A program made the translations under genes and the position numbers. DNA of 8,783 bases from Candidatus Accumulibacter sp. UBA704. GTDB taxonomy: Bacteria; Pseudomonadota; Gammaproteobacteria; Burkholderiales; Rhodocyclaceae. Of the stretch, positions 1 through 5,931 are shown in pieces. Numbering within the stretch: the first letter of the stretch is position 1; the number at the start of each line of letters is the position of its first letter. The notes under the pieces are model-generated. The model was not told the DNA's origin, searched no databases, and was given only the letters and a program-made list of their open reading frames with translations. The stretch covers positions 12,874 through 21,656 of the forward strand of contig DBMG01000022.1 in the NCBI GenBank assembly GCA_002304785.1. The letters run 5' to 3'.

Positions 1-557
1 TGGCAGCAGGCGTGCAGGACAATGATTGAGCCGGACGGCAGCGTGTTGAGGCAGGATTTCATTGCCGAAAAATCCACCCCACGCGTTGCCGCGTCATAAT
101 AAGGGTAACTGTCTACAGTGAATCCGGCGTTTTCAAAGATGGCACGGTGGTTTTCCCAGCTCGGATCGCTGATATATACGGTTGCACCCGGCAACAGGCG
201 CTTCAGATAGTCGGCACCGACCTTGAGGGCACCCGTGCCGCCCAAAGCCTGCGCCGTGACGACCTTGCCTTCTGCCAGAAGCGGGGACTCCTTACCGAAA
301 AGCATGACCTGTACTGCCTGATTGTAGGCGGCAAGTCCGTCAATCGGCTGGTACCCCCGGCTGGGCATGGCCTCAAGGCGGGCTTTTTCTGCGACTTTCA
401 CCGCATTGAGCAAGGGGATCTTGCCGTTGTCGTCGAAATACACGCCGACACCAAGATTGACCTTGGTTGTCCTTGAGTCAGCGTTGAAGGCCTCGTTCAG
501 ACCCAGGATCGGATCGCGAGGGGCCATTTCTACGGCAGAGAAAATCGAAGATGTCAT
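1..557 (-). CDS. tyrB: Aromatic/aspartate aminotransferase, N-terminal 185 residues (cut by window edge)
   Basis: This is a PLP-dependent class I aminotransferase of the AspC/TyrB type. It exchanges amino groups between aspartate or aromatic amino acids and 2-oxoglutarate in the cytoplasm. Translating the minus strand from the ATG at 557 gives MTSSIFSAVEMAPRDPILGL, the usual beginning of the family, so this start is firm. Also visible are NLGVGVYFDDNG (residues 34-45), GYQPIDGL (68-75), the GGTGAL cofactor-phosphate loop (106-111), DPSWENH (131-137) with the Trp that stacks on PLP, and LHACC (181-185), the start of the HACCHNPTG motif. The PLP-binding lysine lies beyond the window, so activity cannot be judged. 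No strong Shine-Dalgarno is seen. The gene diverges from uvrB, an arrangement common in betaproteobacteria. Whether it prefers aspartate (aspC) or aromatic substrates (tyrB) cannot be settled from this half; the symbol is the usual label for this locus. Confidence 0.93.
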   Translation of the reverse strand, partial: MTSSIFSAVEMAPRDPILGLNEAFNADSRTTKVNLGVGVYFDDNGKIPLLNAVKVAEKARLEAMPSRGYQPIDGLAAYNQAVQVMLFGKESPLLAEGKVVTAQALGGTGALKVGADYLKRLLPGATVYISDPSWENHRAIFENAGFTVDSYPYYDAATRGVDFSAMKSCLNTLPSGSIIVLHACC

Positions 558-618
558 GGGTAGTCACTCTGTCAGGTTAAGGGAAACGGGTGTTGCATTG
601 AATTTTCGGACTCAATGG

Positions 619-638
619 TACTGAGGGTTTATCCAGCA
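619..638 (+). promoter_or_regulatory. LexA (SOS) box upstream of uvrB
   Basis: The sequence TACTGAGGGTTTATCCAGCA fits the LexA operator scheme CTG-N10-CAG (CTG at 621-623, CAG at 634-636) with TA before the first CTG. From memory, the E. coli uvrB operator has the core CTGTTTTTTTATCCAG. The present core shares CTG and the whole TTTATCCAG half with it, 12 of 16 positions. It lies 46 bp before the uvrB start codon in the uvrB-aminotransferase divergent region. By analogy LexA would repress uvrB until DNA damage. It could also affect the divergent aminotransferase promoter. The AGGG stretch in the left half is a departure from the consensus. Confidence 0.6.
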
Positions 639-649
639 AAAGGCGAGGG

Positions 650-676
650 TTGAGGAAAGGCGAAATCGGCTAAAAT
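650..676 (+). promoter_or_regulatory. Candidate uvrB promoter (weak)
   Basis: TAAAAT at 671-676 resembles a sigma-70 -10 element. TTGAGG at 650-655 could serve as a -35 element, although the 15-bp spacing is short. Transcription from this -10 would begin almost on the uvrB ATG at 683, giving a leaderless or nearly leaderless mRNA. This agrees with the absence of a well-placed Shine-Dalgarno. An alternative promoter further upstream, overlapping the LexA box, is possible. Confidence 0.3.
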
Positions 677-682
677 TCTAGC

Positions 683-2773
683 ATGATGATACTGTCTGAT
701 CGTTCTAATATTTCCTCAAGTTGTTCTGAAAACAAAACATTTTCGGTTTTCGAAGGCTCGCCATTCCACCTTTATCAACCGTTCGAACCGGCCGGCGACC
801 AACCTGAGGCAATCGCCAAACTGATAGAAGGACTATACGACGGCCTTTGTTTTCAGACGCTGCTCGGGGTGACCGGTTCCGGCAAGACGTTCACCATGGC
901 CAACGTCATTGCCCGGAGCGGCCGGCCAGCCCTAGTCCTGGCGCCAAACAAGACTTTGGCCGCGCAGTTGTATTCCGAATTCCGCGAATTCCTGCCGGAA
1001 AATGCGGTCGAGTATTTCGTTTCTTACTACGACTACTATCAACCGGAGGCTTACGTCCCGGCGCGCGATCTCTTCATTGAAAAAGATTCGGCAATCAATG
1101 AGCATATCGAGCAGATGCGTCTTTCCGCCACCAAGAGTCTGCTGGAGCGCCGCGATTGCGTGATTGTCGCCACGGTATCGTGCATCTACGGCATTGGCGA
1201 CAGGGACGAATACCACAAGATGATCCTGACCATGCGGGTTGGAGATCGAATGGGGCAGCGCGAGATCATCAAGCGGCTTGCCGAAATGCAGTACGAGCGC
1301 AACGAACTGGATTTTCATCGCGGCACGTTCCGAGTACGCGGGGATATCATTGACGTATTTCCGGCGGAGCATGCCGAACACGCCATCCGCATTTCGCTGT
1401 TCGATGATGAAATCGACGGATTGCAACTGTTCGACCCTCTGACCGGCCACCTGCAGAGCAAGCTCTCTCGGTTCACGGTTTTCCCTTCGTCGCACTACGT
1501 AACCCCGCGCGCGACGGTACTGCGCGCCATCGAGGCCATCAAGGACGAACTGCGCCAGCGCATCGAGTACTTCAACAAAGAGGGAAGGCTGGTCGAATCT
1601 CAACGAATCGAGCAACGCACTCGGTTCGACCTGGAAATGCTCGACCAGTTGGGATTCTGCAAGGGCATCGAAAACTATTCGCGGCATTTGTCCGGACGCA
1701 AGGCGGGAGAACCTCCACCGACCCTGCTCGACTATCTGCCGTCCGACGCGATCATGTTCATTGACGAGTCGCACGTGGCAATCCCGCAGATCGGTTCAAT
1801 GTACAAAGGAGACCGGTCGCGCAAGGAAAACCTCGTCAACTATGGATTCCGACTTCCGTCGGCGCTGGACAACCGCCCTCTCAAGTTCGAAGAGTACGAG
1901 GCGTTTGCACGGCAGAGCATTTTTGTCTCAGCCACGCCTTCCGAATACGAAAGGGAGCATCAGGGGCAAGTGGTTGAGCAAGTCGTACGGCCGACGGGTC
2001 TGGTGGATCCTGGAATTGTCGTCAAGCCGGCAATGACACAGGTGGACGATCTTCTCTCCGAAATTCGTTTGCGCGTGGCACGGAACGAAAGGGTTCTGGT
2101 AACCACGCTGACCAAGAGAATGTCGGAAGAATTGACCGATTTTCTTGGGGAACACGGCATCAGAGTGCGCTATCTGCACTCCGACATCGATACCGTCGAA
2201 CGCGTGGAGATCATCCGCGACCTTCGGCTCGGCGAATTCGATGTCCTGGTCGGGATCAATCTGTTACGCGAGGGCCTGGATATTCCAGAAGTCTCGCTTG
2301 TGGCCATCCTGGATGCCGACAAGGAAGGTTTTCTGCGTTCAGAACGCTCACTGATCCAAACCATCGGCCGTGCCGCCCGCCATCTCAACGGCACGGCCAT
2401 CCTCTACGCTGACCGGGTCACGGATTCGATGCGGCGAGCCATCGCCGAAACGGACCGGCGACGCAACAAGCAACTGACTTACAACCAGATACACGGAATT
2501 ACTCCGAAGGGAGTCTCCAAGCGCATCAAGGACATCATTGACGGTGTCTATGATCCAGAAGTTACCTTGCGCGAACTCAAGGCGGCACAACAGAAGGCCG
2601 GCTATACGGCGATGAATGAAAAGCAACTGACGCGTGACGTCAAACGGCTCGAAAAGGAAATGACCGAATACGCTCGAAATCTGGAATTCGAGAAAGCAGC
2701 GGCCGCACGCGACGAGTTATTCAGATTGAAGGAGCAACTCTTCGGTGCCGTCAAACACGACGAGGAGGGGTAA
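683..2773 (+). CDS. uvrB: Excinuclease ABC subunit B
   Basis: UvrB is the damage-verifying helicase-like subunit of nucleotide excision repair. It is loaded on DNA by UvrA and recruits UvrC for dual incision. The 696-residue protein has the full set of motifs: Walker A GVTGSGKT (62-69), the Tyr-rich beta-hairpin that clamps a DNA strand (about 114-134, YYDYYQPEAYVPARDLF), Walker B IDESH (360-364), SATP (416-419), GLDIPEVSLV (531-540), QTIGRAAR (559-566), and a C-terminal UVR domain (about 650-685) that contacts UvrC. The family core normally starts at SVFEGSPF. Here about 20 extra residues precede it, and no ATG, GTG or TTG occurs in frame between codon 2 and the core, so the ATG at 683 or 686 must be used. 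A purine-rich AGGAAAGG sits at 653-660, too far away to be a normal ribosome-binding site. An upstream LexA box suggests SOS induction. The gene runs convergent with rne. Confidence 0.98.
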   Translation: MMILSDRSNISSSCSENKTFSVFEGSPFHLYQPFEPAGDQPEAIAKLIEGLYDGLCFQTLLGVTGSGKTFTMANVIARSGRPALVLAPNKTLAAQLYSEFREFLPENAVEYFVSYYDYYQPEAYVPARDLFIEKDSAINEHIEQMRLSATKSLLERRDCVIVATVSCIYGIGDRDEYHKMILTMRVGDRMGQREIIKRLAEMQYERNELDFHRGTFRVRGDIIDVFPAEHAEHAIRISLFDDEIDGLQLFDPLTGHLQSKLSRFTVFPSSHYVTPRATVLRAIEAIKDELRQRIEYFNKEGRLVESQRIEQRTRFDLEMLDQLGFCKGIENYSRHLSGRKAGEPPPTLLDYLPSDAIMFIDESHVAIPQIGSMYKGDRSRKENLVNYGFRLPSALDNRPLKFEEYEAFARQSIFVSATPSEYEREHQGQVVEQVVRPTGLVDPGIVVKPAMTQVDDLLSEIRLRVARNERVLVTTLTKRMSEELTDFLGEHGIRVRYLHSDIDTVERVEIIRDLRLGEFDVLVGINLLREGLDIPEVSLVAILDADKEGFLRSERSLIQTIGRAARHLNGTAILYADRVTDSMRRAIAETDRRRNKQLTYNQIHGITPKGVSKRIKDIIDGVYDPEVTLRELKAAQQKAGYTAMNEKQLTRDVKRLEKEMTEYARNLEFEKAAAARDELFRLKEQLFGAVKHDEEG

Positions 2774-2776
2774 AGA

Positions 2777-2798
2777 AACGGGGCGCATGCGCCCCGTT
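2777..2798. terminator. Perfect 22-bp palindrome between uvrB and rne (terminator)
   Basis: AACGGGGCGCA is followed directly by its exact reverse complement TGCGCCCCGTT, giving a GC-rich stem four bases after the uvrB stop codon and 22 bases past the rne stop codon. Read on the minus strand the stem is followed by a T-rich run (GTTTCTTTA). That makes it a Rho-independent terminator for rne. On the plus strand no T-run follows, so for uvrB it can act only as a weaker terminator or a 3'-end protecting hairpin. Confidence 0.7.
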
Positions 2799-2820
2799 GC
2801 CAATCGACGTGGATCGCTGC

Positions 2821-5532
2821 TCAGGGGTGCCGTGTTTCCACCATTACCAGAGGTTCGTTGGCGACAGCAGCCGGCGCGGAACGCTTGCGGCGCGGGCGTG
2901 GTGAAGCTTCTTCGCTGACTTCCGGCTGCCAGGACTGGATCTTGTCGCTACTGGTCTCGACCATGACCAAGCCGCTGGTTTCAAGCGCCTTGCCGATATC
3001 GGCCGCTTCCTGAACCGCAGCGCTTTGACGTTCCTCCGCCTTCGGAGCCGTAACCTCTCCAATCGGCTCAATCGTGCTTTCCTGGTTGCCTTGAAGTCCT
3101 GCCGGAACTTCACCCAACGGCACTATGGCGACCTCGGTGTCTGACTCGGACAGTTTTTCGACAGCAACGTTGTCACTGGCTAGAGTGGTGACGGGTGCAA
3201 CGGCGACGGGTTCGAACGGTGCCTTGCCGGCTTCCGATTCTTGCGCTGCCGGGGCTTCGAAAGCGCTTTGAACCGCGTTTGACTCGATAGCGGTGGTGGT
3301 CGTGACCTCGATGGCCGGAACTTCAACCGTCGGTGCAACTGATGCAATCTCGACATCGGCAGCCTTGGCCTCCGTAACAGCGATTGCCGATGTAGAGACG
3401 AGGTTCTCAGTCGTCTGAACTTCGTTCGAGGTTTCCACGCGCTCGCCACGATCACGGCGTCCGCCACGGCGTCCACGACGGCGGGAACCGCCGTTCGCCG
3501 CATCTTCGGCAACCTTGTCGGCGCTTTCCGGCACGACTACCACAACGGGTTTTGACTCAGCGGCGACCTGGCTCTGCTGCTCTTTTTCCTTGCGGTCCTG
3601 ACGTGGCTCGCCGCGCTGACGCCGCGGCTCGCGCGTTTTCTGCGATTCTTCCTTGACAGGCGCTTGTGCGGGTTTTGGCTCGCGTGCTTCCTTGGGTTCT
3701 CTTGGTGATCGGGGCTCACGATTGTCGCGTTCTTCATCGCGGCGATTATTACGTCCGCCCCGGCGCCCATCACGCTGGCCGCTGTTTCTCGGCTTCCGTT
3801 CCTGCTTGACTTCCGTTATAGGCTCTGAACTTCCGCGGAACCACGAAATGATCCGGGACAAGAACCCGCCCGAACTCTTTTCCGGTTCTTTCTTGCTCCT
3901 TTCAGCGACGATCGGGGCTGGCTGATCCGGCGTAATTCCCTTGATGGCGGCTTCTTGGCGGGGGGACTTGGATTCGCCATTGCTCGCTATCTGCTTGGCG
4001 GTTTCGTCGGAAGGAACATCCACCATCTTGTACGATGGTTGCTGCAGGTCATCCTGATTCAATTCATCATGGCGCAGACGCACAATGCTGTGCTGCGGCG
4101 TTTCCAGGTGGATGTTGGGAATCAGCAGGATATTCACCTTGTGACGCAACTCGATGGCCTGGATGTCGGCACGCTTCTCGTTGAGCAGGAAGGTGGCCAC
4201 GTCGACTGGTACCTGTGTATGAACGGCGGCGGTGTTGTCCTTCATCGCCTCTTCTTCGAGGATACGCAGGATGTGCAACGCTGCGGATTCCGCACTCCGG
4301 ATGTGCCCGGTTCCGGAACAGCGGGGGCAAGGGATATAGCTCGTTTCCGCAAGGGCTGGGCGCAAACGCTGACGGGAAAGCTCCATCAGCCCAAAACGGC
4401 TGATCTTCCCGGTTTGAACGCGGGCGCGGTCAAGCTTCAATCCTTCGCGCAAACGGTTTTCCACTTCCCGTTGATTGCGCTGGTTTTCCATGTCGATAAA
4501 ATCGATGATGATCAGACCGCCCAAATCGCGTAGACGCAGCTGGCGGGCGACTTCCTCGGCGGCTTCCAGATTGGTCTTGAATGCCGTCTCTTCGATATCC
4601 GCACCGCGAGTCGCGCGCCCCGAGTTGACGTCGACTGATACCAGCGCTTCAGTATGGTCGATGACGATGGCGCCGCCCGAGGGCAGATTCACCTGCCGCG
4701 AATAGGCCGACTCGATTTGGTGCTCGATCTGGAAACGCGAGAACAACGGCACGTCGTCACGGTAACGCTTGATGCGATTAACCGTCGTCGGCATGACGTG
4801 TGCCATGAACTGACATGCCTGATCATAGATGTCGTCCGTGTCGATCAGGATTTCGCCAATATCCGGCTGGAAGTAATCGCGAATCGCTCGGATGACGAGA
4901 CTGCCTTCCTGATAGATCAGGAAAGCTCCTTTCTGCTGATTGGCCGCACCGTCAATAGCCTTCCACAACTGCAGCAGGTAGTTGAGGTCCCACTGCAGTT
5001 CTTCGGCATTGCGTCCGATAGCGGCTGTGCGAGCGATCAGGCTCATGCCTTGGGGAACTTGCAGTTGATCCATGACTTCGCGCAATTCAGCGCGATCATC
5101 GCCTTCGACACGGCGGGAAACACCACCGCCACGTGGATTGTTGGGCATCAGGACGAGATAGCGCCCCGCCAGACTGATGAAGGTGGTTAGCGCTGCGCCC
5201 TTGTTGCCGCGTTCATCCTTGTCGACCTGAACGATCAGTTCCTGACCTTCGCGCAGAGCTTCCTTGATTGTGGCTCGACTGGCCTCAACACCCGGCTGGA
5301 AGTAGGAGCGGGAAATTTCCTTGAAGGGGAGAAATCCATGTCGTTCCGCGCCGTAATCGACAAAGGCGGCTTCAAGGCTGGGCTCTATGCGAGTGATTAC
5401 CGCCTTGTATATGTTGCTCTTTTTTTGTTCCTTGGCGGCTGATTCAATGTCGAGATCAACGAGTTTCTGACCATCGACAATGGCGACACGGAGTTCTTCC
5501 GCCTGTGTCGCATTGAAAAGCATTCGCTTCAT
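2821..5532 (-). CDS. rne: Ribonuclease E
   Basis: This endoribonuclease begins most mRNA decay, processes rRNA and tRNA precursors, and scaffolds the degradosome at the inner membrane. The 903-residue protein has the complete catalytic half: MKRMLFNATQ start, S1 domain (about 35-120), 5'-sensor region with LIARTAAIGRN (165-175; R168 and T169 correspond to the 5'-phosphate pocket), catalytic Asp in VSVDVNSG (D301) and IIIDFIDM (D344), and the Zn-link CPRC (402-405). These sit two residues before E. coli D303, D346 and C404/C407, so the catalytic core is intact. SGGFLSRIISWFRG (554-567) is an amphipathic membrane-targeting helix. After it comes a disordered tail: Arg/Glu/Pro-rich RNA-binding stretches (577-655, with REP-type repeats), RRRGRRGGRRDRGER (684-698), then an Ala/Val/Glu-rich linker and a conserved-looking end. 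LVMVET occurs twice, at 855-860 and 895-900. GGGAG lies 7 nt before the ATG. Confidence 0.98.
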   Translation of the reverse strand: MKRMLFNATQAEELRVAIVDGQKLVDLDIESAAKEQKKSNIYKAVITRIEPSLEAAFVDYGAERHGFLPFKEISRSYFQPGVEASRATIKEALREGQELIVQVDKDERGNKGAALTTFISLAGRYLVLMPNNPRGGGVSRRVEGDDRAELREVMDQLQVPQGMSLIARTAAIGRNAEELQWDLNYLLQLWKAIDGAANQQKGAFLIYQEGSLVIRAIRDYFQPDIGEILIDTDDIYDQACQFMAHVMPTTVNRIKRYRDDVPLFSRFQIEHQIESAYSRQVNLPSGGAIVIDHTEALVSVDVNSGRATRGADIEETAFKTNLEAAEEVARQLRLRDLGGLIIIDFIDMENQRNQREVENRLREGLKLDRARVQTGKISRFGLMELSRQRLRPALAETSYIPCPRCSGTGHIRSAESAALHILRILEEEAMKDNTAAVHTQVPVDVATFLLNEKRADIQAIELRHKVNILLIPNIHLETPQHSIVRLRHDELNQDDLQQPSYKMVDVPSDETAKQIASNGESKSPRQEAAIKGITPDQPAPIVAERSKKEPEKSSGGFLSRIISWFRGSSEPITEVKQERKPRNSGQRDGRRGGRNNRRDEERDNREPRSPREPKEAREPKPAQAPVKEESQKTREPRRQRGEPRQDRKEKEQQSQVAAESKPVVVVVPESADKVAEDAANGGSRRRGRRGGRRDRGERVETSNEVQTTENLVSTSAIAVTEAKAADVEIASVAPTVEVPAIEVTTTTAIESNAVQSAFEAPAAQESEAGKAPFEPVAVAPVTTLASDNVAVEKLSESDTEVAIVPLGEVPAGLQGNQESTIEPIGEVTAPKAEERQSAAVQEAADIGKALETSGLVMVETSSDKIQSWQPEVSEEASPRPRRKRSAPAAVANEPLVMVETRHP

Positions 5533-5536
5533 ATTT

Positions 5537-5569
5537 GGGCTCCCGCGTGCTCTTAACGTGGGGAGCGCC
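5537..5569 (-). promoter_or_regulatory. Hairpin masking the rne Shine-Dalgarno
   Basis: On the minus strand the rne ribosome-binding site GGGAG (plus-strand 5540-5544) lies 7 nt before the ATG. It is wholly contained in GGGAGC, which pairs with GCTCCC (plus-strand 5561-5566) across a 16-nt loop. Two more G-C pairs can form after a one-base bulge (5537-5538 with 5568-5569). The stem would hide the ribosome-binding site in the rne mRNA. RNase E autoregulates through its 5' leader in E. coli. A similar feedback role here is an inference from position and structure. Confidence 0.5.
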
Positions 5570-5722
5570 TTATGCAGGCAGCGACGGATTAGTAGTTGTT
5601 GGGACCGGTCATTAGCTTTCCGTTATTGCAACTAACAAACTTGTTTCGCTGGGTTAATTCTTCTTGGCTCCTGAAAACCAGAGGCCGGGAATCTGCTTGG
5701 GGCGATCCGAACGTGCTCGGCG

Positions 5723-5782
5723 CACGCAAATCAAGTAGTATCGCTACTTTTGGTGAGCGTACTTAACCAGGTGATTTGCGTG
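5723..5782. other. Candidate structured RNA element: compact three-way junction
   Basis: A perfect 11-bp inverted repeat, CACGCAAATCA (5723-5733) and TGATTTGCGTG (5772-5782), encloses two further hairpins. P2 is AGTAG (5734-5738) with CTACT (5744-5748), loop TATCG. P3 pairs TGGT (5751-5754) with ACCA (5766-5769) and GAG (5755-5757) with CTT (5762-5764), with A5765 bulged and loop CGTA. Only two bases join P2 to P3, two join P3 to P1, and none separates P1 from P2. P3 contains a G-T pair at 5755-5764 and a possible T-G pair at 5750-5770. These are wobble pairs on the plus strand but A-C mismatches on the minus strand, which mildly favours a plus-strand RNA (rluC leader or separate small RNA) over the rne leader. 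CGATC (5703-5707) and GATCG (5783-5787) could add a closing stem. Confidence 0.4.
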
Positions 5783-5789
5783 GATCGAT

Positions 5790-5809
5790 CTTGCACAGGT
5801 TGGTGCAAG
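5790..5809. repeat. Perfect inverted repeat CTTGCAC-N6-GTGCAAG
   Basis: CTTGCAC (5790-5796) and GTGCAAG (5803-5809) are exact reverse complements separated by AGGTTG. The element lies a few bases beyond the three-way junction and about 120 bp before the rluC ATG. It could be a hairpin in the rluC or rne leader, or a dyad operator for a dimeric regulator. The sequence does not distinguish these. Confidence 0.5.
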
Positions 5810-5931
5810 AGAAGCTGCTGAAGCCTGCCGGAATGTGCGTCGCAATTACTATGGAATCGGCGCCGCTTGATGGTCTCACGGGTCAGCGCCTCTTTCAACC
5901 CGAGACGCAAATCACGATCAGTATATTCAAA

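Larger units (their letters stand above)
5533..5931. other. Divergent rne-rluC intergenic region (399 bp), rich in inverted repeats
   Basis: No convincing gene lies here. The region must hold the promoters and 5' leaders of both rne (leftward) and rluC (rightward), but I could not pick a clear sigma-70 promoter on either strand. It has an unusual density of dyads. Besides the SD-masking hairpin, the three-way junction and the 5790-5809 hairpin listed separately, there are TAGTTG (5593-5598) with CAACTA (5629-5634), the palindrome GACCGGTC (5603-5610), an 8-bp stem with one mismatch and one wobble (5666-5673 with 5679-5686, loop AAAAC), and CGTGC-TCGGC-GCACG (5712-5726). A long structured rne leader is known from E. 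coli, and this spacing would allow one here. Confidence 0.6.

Noticed and set aside
147..476. Plus-strand open frame opposite the aminotransferase
   Set aside because: It is a shadow of the aminotransferase on the minus strand, whose translation shows clear family motifs.
932..1774. 280-codon open frame antisense to uvrB
   Set aside because: It lies wholly inside uvrB, its product has no recognisable domain, and its openness follows from uvrB codon usage.
3955..4533. 192-codon plus-strand open frame inside rne
   Set aside because: It is antisense to the catalytic region of RNase E, has no recognisable motif, and no ribosome-binding site.
5603..5610. GACCGGTC palindrome as an operator
   Set aside because: An 8-bp palindrome is expected by chance in a window of this size and nothing nearby supports a regulator site.
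5733..5752. AAGTAG-TATCG-CTACTTTT as an intrinsic terminator on the plus strand
   Set aside because: The stem is short and AT-rich, the T-run is only four, and it fits better as one arm of the larger junction fold.
5776..5931. In-frame extension of rluC back to a TTG at 5776 (52 extra codons)
   Set aside because: The translated extension does not resemble RluC family N-termini, starts inside the inverted repeat, and has no Shine-Dalgarno. The ATG at 5932 gives the normal protein length.
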